64,000 nucleotides of DNA from Chamaecrista fasciculata (Eukaryota; Streptophyta; Magnoliopsida; Fabales; Fabaceae): the NCBI GenBank assembly GCA_003254925.1, contig QANZ01010003.1:62001-126000 (forward strand), read 5' to 3'. Both the position numbers and the translations under genes were made by a program. Below are positions 47,601-59,650 of the stretch, piece by piece. The notes beneath the pieces are model-generated. The model was not told the origin of the DNA. It did not search any database and saw nothing but the letters and a program-made list of their open reading frames with translations. Positions within the stretch are counted from its first letter, which is position 1. Every line of letters starts with the position of its first letter.

Positions 47601-47928
47601 CCCAAATAAAATGGTTCCAATTGTGAATTTAGATGGGGAGTTTAGTAACATTGATCAAGTGGTGATTGATAGGAACAATGTGAATGGCATGAGCTTGAGA
47701 TCAACGGTTGGGAAGTTAACAGTATCAGGAAATGGGACAAAATGGATGGCTGATTTTTCAAGGGTTTTGGTATTTCCCAATCGGATTAGTCATTTTCAGT
47801 ATTCTTTTCATGCTCAAGAGGAAGCTAGATTTGTAGCACATTGTGTGACCAATATGTCAGATAATGTGGTGGTTGTGGAAACCCAGAATGAAGTTAAAGG
47901 GTTGGTATCCTTCACTGTTGAGCAATGA
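44087..47928 (+). pseudogene. QRT3-like copy C, disrupted by an LTR in exon 2
   Basis: Exon 1 is 44087-44254 (signal peptide, AAAFVVLLLFMV core). Exon 2 begins 44370 (KSRRVMY), is cut at 44390 by the LTR plus 5-bp duplication (301 bp, which also shifts the frame), and resumes at 44692 (PSEYGGDPSGVEDSS) to 44910. Exon 3 is 46876-47928. Apart from the insertion all parts are clean: GGTLRATDTFPGDRHLVEL, HFTTEGILVQRGHETFISSS, GVHCYNKATYFGGIGILVKL, DPVQVHVTNGLFLGDANIV. Without the insert it would encode about 486 residues of a secreted QRT3-type beta-helix enzyme. A transcript starting in the LTR and reading MYPSEYGG onward is possible but would lack the signal peptide. The damage seems recent, as no other lesion is seen. 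Confidence 0.8.
45348..45527 (-). mobile_element. Small Helitron in intron 2 of QRT3-C
   Basis: On the minus strand it starts TCTTATATTATATGGCTTCA after an A. It ends with a 10-bp stem hairpin (TTGCGTGCCC-GTTA-GGGCACGCAA, 45357-45380) and CTAG followed by T. The ends match the Helitron at 8900-9260; this copy is half as long. Confidence 0.8.
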
Positions 47929-48672
47929 GGAAGAAGCAAGTAATTTGATTCCTCCGATGTACGATATATAATCACACAAGCATAAATTAGACGCTTGTTA
48001 ATCTGGTTTATCTCTAGTTCTAGACACTAGTATTAGCGTATGGAATAATTCTGTTTATTTCATGCAAATTTCAATTTCAATCATCTGTATTTCATTTTTG
48101 TACTGTATGTGACAAATAGAAGGCAATAAAAAAAATGCTAATTATCACATATCTCAAACGAGTGGCTGAAGATGGCATAGCAAGTCACTTTACTTCAATG
48201 AAAAGTTAAAAATTATTAAGCAACCAATTTCATAATCAAAACTCTGCATTATAAAATAAATAACTTCCCATTCTTTCATAACAAACAATATAATTTTCAT
48301 TCTGATTTAATATTGAAGCAGACAGCAAAGAATATCAAACATGTATTAATATTGTTCCATCATTCTACAACTTTTGTAGGAAATGAATCCCATATTCCGA
48401 TGCAATTCATTATGGGATCCAATTATAGAGAAAGAGAGTAATGGAGCTCACATAGGACTTCTCAGTGAGTCTGGAGGCATGGCTTAATTTTAGTGAATCA
48501 CTAGGACCCAACTCACTTAAATTTTTTCTTATAAAAAAAAAATAAGAGAATACTGGAGCTCACATAGGACTCAACTGAGTGGGGTGGGACTCACTCCTCT
48601 CGTCTCCCTCAAACTGGATGCCCTGTAATACTGTAGAGGATCAAAGTCTGCTTTATACATTCATAATTTTGA
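47929..48672. other. Convergent intergenic region
   Basis: It holds the 3' ends of QRT3-C (+) and the RRM gene (-). The phrase 'gagctcacataggact' occurs at 48446 and 48556, a short direct repeat. No gene seen. Confidence 0.4.
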
Positions 48673-51409
48673 TCAGTACCAGCAATCCGCCACCTCTTCT
48701 TGCTCCGGGACATGCGACTTCTTTGGGGGGCCAGAAGTCTTTGGGCGCCCGCCAAAAGCATCCCTCCCGGGTTTTGCAAGTTCCACAAAAATCATGCGGC
48801 CATCAAATACCTACAGAAATTGGATAGGAGAAATGACAAAACATTCAGTTTTCATTATTTATAAACTAGACATGCGGATGAAAAGAAAGAACCACTGAAC
48901 CTTCTGATCCATGGCTTCTAGTGCGAGCATGGCATCATCTTGACAAGTGTATTGAATAAAGGCATATCCCTTAGATCTTTTTGTGGTGTCTTTAATCATT
49001 TTAACTGCAAGAAAATGGACATGACTCAAGAGGCAGATGTTGCATTAATGAAAGTTGATGAACATTCATGCACTTACCTTCAGCAATCTCGCCAAAATTT
49101 GAAAACTCCTTCTCAAGATTAGTTTCATCAACAGAATATGGTAAATCTGCTACAAAATTTGAACAATTAAAAGTTGATATAAACAGAGCAGATGAAAGAA
49201 AAATACAATGTGTTGCATATAGGTTTGGAGAATAAAATTTTGAAGTGACAGGAAAAGACATAAAATTGTAGAAATACATCATTAAATTTAGAATAATATG
49301 CATCGAACAATCAATTAGAATAATATAGATTGAATTTTAAGTCAAAATATGACTTTGATCTAATAGTATCAGTTGATGCCACTGTAGACAAAAACTGCTG
49401 GAATAGGTAGATATAGAAGAGACAGTATAGTGGGCAACAAAAAGCAGAGGCTTTCACAGGTTGGTGAGACAGCCAGTACATCTGTCCAAGGAGTTTTTTT
49501 TTTTTTTTTTTTTTAAATNTTTTTTTTTAAATTGAGATGATTCATTGTTCTTGATAAGAGGGTGCTTCAGTATGTTACTGAAAATATATAATCTTACATG
49601 TCAAAAGCACATAATATAGCTAACTAGCTAATCAATTTTATTGAAAATTTGAGGACATAATGAAGACTGTAGGTCTATATCATTGTAATCCACAAGTCTT
49701 ATTTGTGAATATTTGTCAGATTCCCATCCAGCGGATGTTCACCTTCATATAGTCAACACTCCAGTTCCATTCATTGATAGGAAAAAATAGATGTTCTCGA
49801 GTAAGAAGATAAATATATGAGCATTTGATAAAAAAAATTCTCCCTTCTCATTTTTCCCAGGGATAGTATTGTTTCCCTGACATCCTAGCGGCTTTCAGCC
49901 TTAAGAGGAAACTTCCTTGTCTGACATGCAAAAGGACTCAAATGGGCTGATGCCCTTTTTTGTTTTTTTATCTTCAGTCCTGTCATTTCAAATTTATATT
50001 TATTTTTCAAGGATTTCTGATCTTATTGTATTGTACATTTAATATTGCAGCTTTGTAATCTGAGGCATTGAGGAAAACTTCCTTTTCGAGAAAATAAGCT
50101 GTTAGAGTGAAAGAAGTGTAAAAGGTGAAATTAAACACATGACCATCCTATACAAAGAAACTAAGCTTTTAGACCCTTCAAATATCTCCGCATACTAGGA
50201 AAGAAAGCCACAGAGTATAGGAAAGCCTTATTTCAAAGAATATGTGGAGACAGGTATTTTGCTAAAAACCTAGGGTTTTACAAGGTAATAAAAGACATGA
50301 CAATCCTAAACCGATAATATGGGGGATCGCCATTGCTATAGGCAATGGACCAAACACCCAAACACAGATCCTTGTGCTCAGTTCAACTCCCAACACCCAA
50401 AAGAGAGAAATTGGACCAAGGAATAAAGCAATCCACATTGTGTTCTTTTAACAAAGTGAACGCCAAGCAGTAAAACTGATTTAGTAATAAACTGATAAGA
50501 TAATATGGTGGATCGCATTGCTATAGGCATCCTATCTATCCTTTCTTATGGATTCATTTATTTTTTTTCCTTTTTGCCTTGCATCCATTTTATATTTCCA
50601 ACTTTGTATTACTATTTGACATACATAAAAGCAAGCAACTGAGGCAGATGAAATCATCAAAAGGACTATGAACTCGAGTGAATTTCAATATGTAATTTAT
50701 ATCACGATTTTACTTTATTTATTTTTGGCACCATCAATTGCCTATATTTTTGTTTAGTTCCTAAAATCATTGCATTTCATTCCTAACAATTTGACTCCAA
50801 GTTCCTAGCATTCAGCTTTTTATATATTATGCAAACCAAGCTCACTTCACCTAACTGTCCAAAACTGTGAAATCAGGTTTAAATTCACAGCGACCTGCAT
50901 ATGCCCTATATCACTGTCCTATCTAAAAGTCAAATAAGCTGTATACAGGGATGCACAATTATAGACAAATTCAAACAAACCCAAAATCAGTCTCTCAATT
51001 TATTTCCCTACACATCAATCAGATACCCAATTTGTATAAATATAGAGTCCAAATTTTCCCCATGGTATACGCAAAAACTTCTCTTCTCTCTATGAAAGCG
51101 TGAAAACATAAGAATTCTCTGTTTTCAATTGTATAATCCCAAAAGCACCAAAACAACCTAATTCCATGAAAGCATAGGCAAAAGGGCATAAACGAAAAAC
51201 ATGCATAAGAACAGAAGTAATTAAGGGGTCAATGGAAGACGAAGAAGATTACTTTTTACAACAATTTTGCTTGCAAGCGGATAGTCATAGAGAGAGGCTT
51301 TGAGTGTGAGCTTCAAAGGAAAAGGATTGATTGATGAATTTGATTGGAATGCTCTAAGTGTGGCCGAAGGGAATGCGTAGACAGGAGAAAACGACGCCGT
51401 CGCGAACAT
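48673..51409 (-). CDS. Small RRM RNA-binding protein, probably organellar (At4g20030-like)
   Basis: Four minus-strand exons: 51409-51253, 49149-49078, 49004-48901 and 48810-48673, in frame, 156 residues. Residues 1-45 are rich in Ser, Ala and Phe with few acids, as in plastid or mitochondrial transit peptides. One RRM follows: RNP2 is KIVVKTDLPYSVDE, RNP1 is SKGYAFIQY, and helix 2 is DDAMLALEAMD. The tail GRMIFVELAKPG...RPKTSGPP and the end VADCWY fit the plant protein At4g20030 as remembered. Its RNA target is unknown. Intron 1 is 2.1 kb and holds an assembly join (n at 49519) in a T-run. The exon order was reconstructed by splice sites, and no exon longer than 157 bp exists. Confidence 0.82.
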
Positions 51410-51612
51410 GGTGACTCAGAGAGTGAACAAGAACATGACGGCGAAAACAGCAAAACCCAGAAACCATAAATTCCACCCACGCTAATTTATCCAAAAAGCG
51501 TAATTTTGAACCAAAAAAGAAAGAAAATAAATTTTATAATTTTATCTTTCGAAATAGAATTATTAATATACTTAATGTTTAATTAACATATTATATTAGT
51601 TTAAGAAAAAAT
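51410..51612. promoter_or_regulatory. Upstream region of the RRM gene
   Basis: Minus-strand promoter area, AT-rich beyond about 51500. No definite box can be named. Confidence 0.3.
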
Positions 51613-51812
51613 AGTATAAATTACACTTTTGGTACTTTGAGGTCTCTACCGCTACTCTTTTAGTACTCTGAACAATTTTTCCGTTAATTTTTTGAAATCT
51701 ATCTCTGAATTTGGATGCTCAAAAATTTTGGAGAGAATTTAGAGTCAAGTTTTAAAAAGCAACGTTTTAATTTTTGTTGTGCCAAAATGTTGGACAAATT
51801 TTGAGTTTTAGT

Positions 51813-52566
51813 CAATGTTGTTAAACCCGGACCGGACCGGCCGGGAGCCGAAGTGCAAGGCGGTCTGGTTCAACAAAAAAAACCGAAGTGGGGGTTGGAC
51901 CGGGAATAACCGGTAAAAAACCGGAAAACCGAATCCAACCGTTGGACCGAACCGACGGTTTGAGGATTTTTTTTTTCATTTCAGATTTTTTTTTTCATTT
52001 CACTGTCTTCTTGGGGTAAAACTATACTTCTGCCCCCCAAACTTTCTAATTTCTAGGCTCCTACCCCCTTTATTCTTTGAAACATCACATTAAGACCCTT
52101 AAAACTACTCAACTCCTCCACCATTGTATTCCTCATTTTGTCTACAACACTCCCATACCTTTGTTTCATTCTCATAATTATTTTTAACGTAACTTACAAA
52201 CACATCTTTCACTTCTTTACTTTTCAGTTTAGTCCCTGGCAGATTCTCTTTCATACTTTTACCTCTTTTTTCACCTATTTTACCATTCATTAGTTATATC
52301 CTTTCAAAGTCTCATTGTAAATTATACTTCCATAATTATTTTATGCCTCTCAAATTCTATTATCTATCAAAAAGGTCCTTCTTCAACAATTGGGGTGTTA
52401 CATCTCTTAGACCCCAAAAAAAATATAGAGGGTTTATATTTGATATATTAAAAATAATTATTTATTGCGTCATCCGGTCCGACCAATGGTTCAACCGGTT
52501 CAACCAATCAAACCGTGAACCGAACACTTTTCCGAGTCTTTGTCCGGTTCGGTTATGACAACACTG
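51813..52566. mobile_element. hAT-type MITE
   Basis: Ends CAATGTTGTTAAACCCGGAC and CGGTTATGACAACACTG are imperfect inverted repeats. The 8-bp target duplication GTTTTAGT is exact (51805-51812, 52567-52574), the hAT length. GC-rich 'accggaccgg' and 'ccggttcaaccaa' blocks lie inside each end. No transposase. Confidence 0.88.
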
Positions 52567-52681
52567 GTTTTAGTAAGCTCACGTGTAGATCACATGTTAA
52601 ATTCTATCCAAAAATAATGGAAAAATTGTTTACACTACCAAAAGGGTAGTGGAGACCTCTGAGTACCAAAATATACATTTT

Positions 52682-52881
52682 TTTGTAGTTTAAAATTTAG
52701 GTGAGTTAGGCCCGGGAGTTCACCAAGGTCACAACAGGCCTCCCCAGGCTCTATGAGCGCTTAGAGAGGTATTTACAGATCGTCGACCAACAAGGCCCTC
52801 ACATCGGCAGTAAGAATTGAACCCACGACCTTGTGGGTAATGAGTCGACTCTAACCAACTGGGTCAATCTTTGTTGGCACA
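52682..52881 (-). mobile_element. tRNA-derived SINE
   Basis: Minus strand: a head with GTTGGTTAGAGTCGAC (A-box region) and GGTCGTGGGTTCAATTC (B box, about 52815-52831), then a unique body. Target duplications AAAATATACATTT lie at about 52668-52680 and 52882-52894. It sits inside the right arm of the foldback above. Confidence 0.75.
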
Positions 52882-52957
52882 AAAATATACATTTTAAACC
52901 ACGTAACACCAAAGTAGAATGTGATCAAACTACAAAATACTAAAGTATAATTTACCT

Positions 52958-53745
52958 AAAAGAAAATTATATTGATGTCGCTTTAGATATCTCATGTATA
53001 TCAAATTGTTTTCAAATTTTTTTTTTGGTAAATTTGTTTTCAAATTTTAAAATACTGATAAAGATGACAAAAAAAATTATTTTAAAGATAAAAGGAAAAA
53101 AATCTAAAAGAGAAATTGGATTAAATCCTATAATCTTTCATCCTCCCCACAAATTACGCTGCATTAATTAATTATTATAATAAGAATACATAAAAACTAA
53201 TTAATTATGAACTAGAAATAGTGTGTTACTGGTTAACCGGTTGTCAACTTAGCTTGTCATGTTTAAAAGTGGATGGATCTTTTAATAAAATCATCATCAA
53301 ATTTCTTTAAAATTTAAGTAGATAGAAGTTATCAAACAATTAAAGATAGCTTTTTTTTAACAACAATTAAAGATAGTTTGAATAATGAGAATAAGTTTTA
53401 AAAAGTTCAAAATCGGAAGCAACAAAATCTTACTTCATATATCAAACTTTAATGAAAATCGATAGCTGATAACAAATCCAACCTGTAGTCAAGATTTTTT
53501 TCGATAAATTAATAAAAAATTATAATTATGTATCTGAATTATAAATACATTTAACAGTAAAATAATTTATTATTATTTTTATCTTTTTCATATCCCTAAC
53601 CAATATGAAAACTTAAAAAACAAAGAATTAGACATATATTCAAGTAAGATGCGTATAGAGTAATTATAAAATATGGTACTTTAACTCTAATAGAGTTTTA
53701 GTCGACTAGGACTTCTAGATGATACGATATCTATTCAAATATATC
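52958..53745. other. Spacer upstream of the beta-galactosidase gene
   Basis: AT-rich, no gene. The phrase 'caattaaagatag' occurs twice (about 53337 and 53364). Confidence 0.35.
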
Positions 53746-53752
53746 TATATAA
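53746..53752 (+). promoter_or_regulatory. TATA box of the beta-galactosidase gene
   Basis: TATATAA in CTATATAAGCTC, about 80 bp before the ATG at 53833, leaving a leader of about 50 bp. Confidence 0.65.
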
Positions 53753-53832
53753 GCTCCACTGCCTAATTATAAATATAACTCATACGTACACAGTTCATAA
53801 TTAAGTGCATTCAGTTTGAGAAGGCAAGCGAG

Positions 53833-56800
53833 ATGAAGATGGTGGTATCCCCAGAAACCACATTCTTATGGTTTTGTTTGCTTAGTTTCATCGTTCTTGG
53901 AATTTCTGCCATTGAAGTAACACATGATGGAAGAGCCATCAAAATTGATGGCCAACGTAGGCTTCTTTTCTCTGGTTCTATTCATTATCCCAGAAGCACA
54001 CCTCAGGTAATTAATTAATTAATATATTTCATCATCATCATAATCATATATATGATATTAACATCTCTTCTTGTTAATCTTTCGTTATATATAACATGCT
54101 CATATTTGAATTATTATCATTATATATAGATGTGGCCGGACCTAATTGCAAAGGCTAAAGAAGGAGGATTAGATACAATTGAAACCTATGTTTTCTGGAA
54201 TGCTCATGAGCCACTTCGTCGTCAATATGATTTTACTGGCAATAATGACCTCATTAGATTTATCAAGACTATTCAAGATGCAGGTCTTTATTCTGTTCTT
54301 CGTATTGGTCCATATGTTTGTGCTGAATGGAATTACGGGTAAATTTAGTTAATTATTGTATTTTGATTTTTTTTATGCTATGCACATTATTGTTGTTGTC
54401 AATTTTATAATCCACAATTCTTATCATTTTTCTTATATGTTTTAGAGGAATCCCGGTGTGGGTGCATAATTTGCCAGGTGTTGAGATACGAACAGCAAAT
54501 AAAGTGTTCATGGTAAGAAAATTAAGTTATTTCATTATAAAATAGTGTTTTTTTTCATATATTATTTAAAACAGAATTATCACAAAGTTATTCACTTATT
54601 CTTACTCTGTTTTTTTGGCTTTAATAGAATGAGATGCAAAATTTTACAACATTGATTGTGGATATGCTTAAAAAGGAGAAACTCTTTGCTTCTCAAGGTG
54701 GTCCTATAATTATTGCTCAGGTACTAAATAGTGGTTAGTTGATTTGTTTTTGTTTGAAAAGATTATATAACAATTAGCTTATTAAATTATCTTAAATTCA
54801 TAGATTGAGAACGAGTATGGCAATGTGATATCATCTTATGGAGATGCTGGAAAAGCATACATAGATTGGTGTGCTGAGATGGCCGAATCCTTTAATATTG
54901 GAGTTCCTTGGATCATGTGTCAACAGAGTGATGCTCCTCAACCAATGGTATAATTAATTAAATTTTAATTTTACATTATATTGAATTAATAACATTCTTT
55001 CTAATAATAATTTTATTATTTTTTTAATCAGATCAACACTTGCAATGGTTATTACTGTGATAACTTCCAACCCAATAATCCTAACAGCCCTAAGATGTGG
55101 ACAGAAAATTGGGTAGGCTGGTAAGTGTTAACTTTCTAAAATTGAAGTTCATTCATTCTGTTTTATATTTGATCAAATATTTTTGCAAATTGTTTTTGTG
55201 AATATTTAAGGTTTAAGAGTTGGGGTGAAAGAGATCCACATAGAACAGCTGAAGATGTTGCCTATGCTGTAGCAAGATTTTACCAAACTGGAGGAACCTT
55301 CCAAAACTACTATATGGTAAATAATTATGTTCATATTTGAAGTTTAAACATATTAGCTATCTTAAATTCCTAAATGTAATATCATAATTCATCATACATG
55401 TTTTTTGATTTCAGTATCATGGTGGAACTAACTTTGGTAGAACAGCTGGTGGTCCATACATAAGCACTTCATATGATTATGATGCACCTCTTGATGAATA
55501 TGGTATACATCCTAACTACATTTATATAATTTAATGTTCAATTCAATATACTTAAATTTGAATGAATAAAACATTTATATAGTTTGATTTGTGTCATATA
55601 TTTGTAGGCAACATTGCCCAACCAAAGTGGGGTCATCTAAAACAGCTTCACCAAACTTTGAAGTCAATGGAGAAAAGCCTTACCTATGGAAATGTTTCTG
55701 ACACTGATCTTGGCAATTCTGTCAAGGTAAAATACTTTAACCACTATATATGGTATTCTAAAAAATAATTACTGAATACTGAATACATATTTCTATATGT
55801 TCGATGTTTATAAATTTTATTGTTATTATTATTTTAGGCCACTGTGTATGCTACAAATGAATCCTCAAGCTGCTTTTTGAGCAACACCAACACAACTTCT
55901 GATGCCACAGTGACATTTAGAGGAAAGCAATACACAGTTCCTGCTTGGTCTGTTAGTCTTCTCCCAGATTGTCAAAACGAAGAGTATAACACAGCAAAGG
56001 TGAGGTTATATATACTAAATGGAGAAATTATATTTTTTAGTTCTTAAATTTATCTCAAAACTACTATTTAGTCCTTGAATATTTTAGTCCCTGATTTTTT
56101 TTACAAGTATCAACTCTTTAGTCTTCATAGATAATGTTTCAGTGACTGAATAGGCAACATTTGTATCAAAAGTCTAGTTTCAATATCTAGAGACTAAATT
56201 ATAATTTTGAGACAAATTAAAGTGCCAAAAAAAAGATTTTCTTAATTTCTTCATTGGCATGAATTAGTGTGTTATACAGATAATCAACAACACATGACCT
56301 ATCTGCTATAAATTTTGTGGTTAATTAGGTGAATGTTCAAACCTCGGTTATGACACATAAACCAAACAAAGCAGAAGAGCAGCCAAAATCTTTGAAATGG
56401 GTGTGGAGGCCTGAGAATATTAATGATGCTCTCCATGGCAAATCTCATTCTTCTGCAAACGCACTTTTTGATCAAAAAGATGTTACTAATGATGTTAGCG
56501 ACTACCTTTGGTACATGACCAAGTAATGATCATACTCACTTTTCTTTCTTTCTCTGTTTTATTATTTTATTACATTGTCTGTTCTTGTTGTGTTTGTGCT
56601 ACATATAATAACCTTTCTTTCTTTCATTTGACAGACTTCATCTTGACAAAACTGATCCTATTTTGAGCAATGATATGTATCTTAGAATCAATGGTAGCGG
56701 CCATGCAGTTCATGCATTTGTCAATGGACAACATATTGGTATATACCAATCAATTAATTAATAGTTAGACTAGTTATGATTAACCCAACAATAATATAAC

Positions 56801-58179
56801 AATATATATATATATATATATTTTATGGATAGGGACTCAATATGCTACATATGGCATTCACAATGATAAATTTGAGGCAAAGATTAAGTTGAAACACGGA
56901 ATCAACACTATCAGTCTACTTAGCACTACTATTGGACTTCAGGTACATATCATAGTATTTAATCATGAAAAACATTATTGTAATATATATATATATATAT
57001 AGTTAATTTGCTTAATTATTTTGTGGGAATGTATATATAGAACTATGGGGCATTCTATGACACATGGCATGCTGGTCTTGTTGGACCTATTGAGGTGATT
57101 GGTAAAATAGATGATGAGACCATCATTAAAGACCTTTCCTCTCACAAATGGTCATACAAGGTTGGATTGAATGGTTGGAATAGCCAACTTTTCAATGAGG
57201 ACTCTGCTTCTTCTTCTAAATGGGCATCTGACCAGTTACCCACAAACAGGAGTTTCACTTGGTACAAGGTAAATAATATATATACTTTTCAACATTTTAT
57301 TATTATGTCTTCAAATATTTGATGATCCATTAGTCCAAGTCTACATTATAAATGGTGCTTTTTTGAATGTTAATTATGTTAGACAACATTCAAAGCTCCT
57401 CTTGGAAAAGACCCAGTGGTGGTTGATTTGCAAGGAATGGGAAAAGGATATGCTTGGGTGAATGGTAACAATATTGGTCGATTCTGGCCTTCTTACTTGG
57501 CATTGGAAGATGGTTGCAGTGATGAGCCTTGTGATTATCGTGGTGAATATTCTGCTACAAAATGTGTCACTAACTGTGGACAACCCACACAAACAAGGTT
57601 TGTTCAATATTCTTATTTTTTCATCCATTGTAGTCTCATCATAGTCATTTTTGCTTGACAAGTTTCTCTGACATGTATGTATTAATATTATGTCAGGTAT
57701 CATGTTCCTCGATCCTTCCTAAGGGATGGTGAAAACACATTGGTTTTGTTCGAGGAGTTCGGAGGTAACCCGTCGAATGTCAACTTCCAAACAGTGAGTG
57801 TTGGAAGTGTTTGTGGAAATGCATATGAGAACAAGACCTTGGAACTGTCATGCCATGGTCGTCCAATTTCTGCCATTAAGTTTGCAAGTTTTGGAAATCC
57901 ACAAGGTGTGTGTGGTGCATTCTTAAAGGGCACTTGTGAAGCCAATAGTGACACTCTGTCAATTCTCAACAAGGTAAGTACAATTAATAAATCTCTTGAT
58001 GCATTGTGTAATGTTTAAACTTGTAGTACAAGACAAATTGACTGATATTTATCTCATGATAAATTGTGCAGGCTTGTGTGGGTAAGGAAACATGTGCTAT
58101 TGATGTTTCAGAGAAGACTTTTGGTGCAACAAGCTGTGGAGATATTGTCAAGAGGCTTGCTGTAGAGGCAGTTTGCTAG
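53833..58179 (+). CDS. Beta-galactosidase, GH35 with C-terminal lectin domain (BGAL7/15 type)
   Basis: Seventeen exons: 53833-54006, 54130-54338, 54446-54512, 54628-54720, 54804-54947, 55032-55120, 55211-55316, 55415-55502, 55608-55726, 55838-55999, 56329-56522, 56635-56738, 56833-56942, 57041-57268, 57383-57597, 57697-57973 and 58072-58179. All are in frame, giving 828 residues. There is a signal peptide (residues about 10-26), then the GH35 domain with [17 protein letters not shown] and [14 protein letters not shown] (acid/base Glu about 185) and MWTENW (nucleophile Glu about 254). A beta-sandwich region follows, and a SUEL-type lectin domain (about 738-828, [15 protein letters not shown] to AVEAVC). 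It should act in the apoplast, removing beta-galactosyl residues from pectin side chains or arabinogalactan. It resembles Arabidopsis BGAL7 and BGAL15 and looks intact. Confidence 0.95.
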
Positions 58180-58443
58180 AACTTTTAGTTTTATCTAGTT
58201 TCTGAAGTACTTTATCTTTTTTATTTTAATTTTAGTTTCTGCATTTTGAAATTTTTGGTTTATGGAAGATTTTTTGTTTTCAGTCTTGCTAAGTTTTCAA
58301 TTTGTCATTTTTTATTCATGCATAGGTTAATTTCTTCCATTTTTTCGGAATTCTATTTTGATGCCTTTTGCTTTTGTTAGTGAGAATGAAGAGATCAGAG
58401 TAATTCCTGCTAACACTTTTGTTTTAGAATCCTACAGTCTCAT
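58180..58443. other. 3' UTR and flank of the beta-galactosidase gene
   Basis: T-rich sequence typical of a plant 3' UTR. No second gene. Confidence 0.5.
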
Positions 58444-58452
58444 TTATAATTT

Positions 58453-58613
58453 GGGTAAATTACAAAATAGGGTCCTGTGGTTTGGCCCCGTTTCAGATAG
58501 GGTACATGTGGTTTGAAAAGTTTCAAATTGGAGCCTGAGGTTTACGCCGTTTGCAAAATGGGGTCTAGGTGGTTTTGACNCCAAACCACAGGACCCTATT
58601 TTGTAATTTACCC
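58453..58613. mobile_element. MULE ends joined at an assembly gap
   Basis: Left end GGGTAAATTACAAAATAGGG, right end CCCTATTTTGTAATTTACCC. The exact 9-bp duplication TTATAATTT flanks it (58444-58452, 58614-58622). An n at 58580 sits where the interior should be, so most of the element is probably missing from the assembly. Confidence 0.85.
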
Positions 58614-58622
58614 TTATAATTT

Positions 58623-59650
58623 TTGTGACAGCAAATAAATCAATATGTTTCTAATCACTTCACAATATCAGTCAAAATTTTTTTTTCCACAAAGTTGGAT
58701 CCACTGTAGGATGAATACATGCATGTATGTTTCCAATCACTTCACAACATCAGTTTGTGGAATTTTGTAAAGACGAATAAATCCAAAAAATGGCATTTAG
58801 GAATTAGTATACCAGTTTGTGGAGGCAAAACATGGAAAAAATCAACTTTGTGATAATTAAAAACATCCGTTTGTGGAATTTTGTAAAGACGAAAATAAAA
58901 AAATAATATATCTTTATCAAAAAATATTATTTATGGGTACTTCCAAGGAAATAATATTTATATATTGTAAAGACGAAAATCAATATGTTTCTAATCACTT
59001 CACAACATATAAATATTATTTCAAATATGCAAGGAGAAAAAATAAAATAATAATTTTTAGAACAATAAAAATCAAATAAAAAATCAGATAATATTAGATA
59101 TAACCTATAAATAAAATTATTTTTTGATAAAGATATATTATTTTCGTTTTACAAACATACATTACAATAATTTTGTTTGCCATTACATACATTATAATTA
59201 TACTAATAAAAAAAAGGAAAAATGCAAAAACACTTCTTAAACTTTCAATTTTGAAAATTAAATCTTTAAACTTTGAAGGTTTAGGAATTCGATCCTTCTA
59301 TCTATTTTTTTTGCTAATGGTGTTAATTATTGTCATGTCATCTTCTTATGTGTCACTTTTTTTTTGTCATCTTATCAATCCTAATAAGATTAATAATATT
59401 TTAAAGAATAAAATTAATACACCTTAGCACTTCTTTAAAATCCTGAGGTGAATTTACATTTTCAAAATAAAAATTTGAATGCAATTAATACACTTTAACA
59501 AAAATGTATAAGAACATTACCCTACTTTTAAATTCAGAATCGAGGTCATACGAAGTGGTGATAGGAACCATTAATTGTTGAATATTCTTCTTCTCAATTT
59601 GTGTCCTAATTATACTTCGTCAGACATGCATGTTCCAACACTTTTGTTTG
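58623..59650. repeat. Spacer with local short duplications and a foldback
   Basis: AATCAATATGTTTCTAATCA occurs at about 58636 and 58979, and TTTGTGGAATTTTGTAAAGA at about 58753 and 58870. Sequence at 58880-58935 is mirrored at about 59114-59156 (ATAATATATCTTTATCAAAA and its complement). No gene seen. Confidence 0.5.

Larger units (their letters stand above)
51614..52957. mobile_element. MULE-like foldback holding a hAT MITE and a SINE
   Basis: The left end (about GTATAAATTACACTTTTGGT, then CTTTGAGGTCTCTACCGCTA) and the right end (mirror blocks at 52600-52680, and CTAAAGTATAATTTACC near 52957) are inverted copies of one sequence. They are the same type as 20365-21062. The right arm is longer by about 50 bp. 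It is split by two later insertions (next two entries). The exact target duplication could not be settled. Confidence 0.55.

Noticed and set aside
52105-52558. Open stretches between 52105 and 52558
   Set aside because: They fall inside the hAT MITE, which has exact 8-bp duplications and no coding history.
10042-58179. Pectin/cell-wall biosynthetic-style gene cluster (QRT3-like genes plus beta-galactosidase)
   Set aside because: Unrelated genes lie between (PPR, RRM, tRNA), strands are mixed and only the QRT3-like genes are related by duplication; no evidence of co-regulation.
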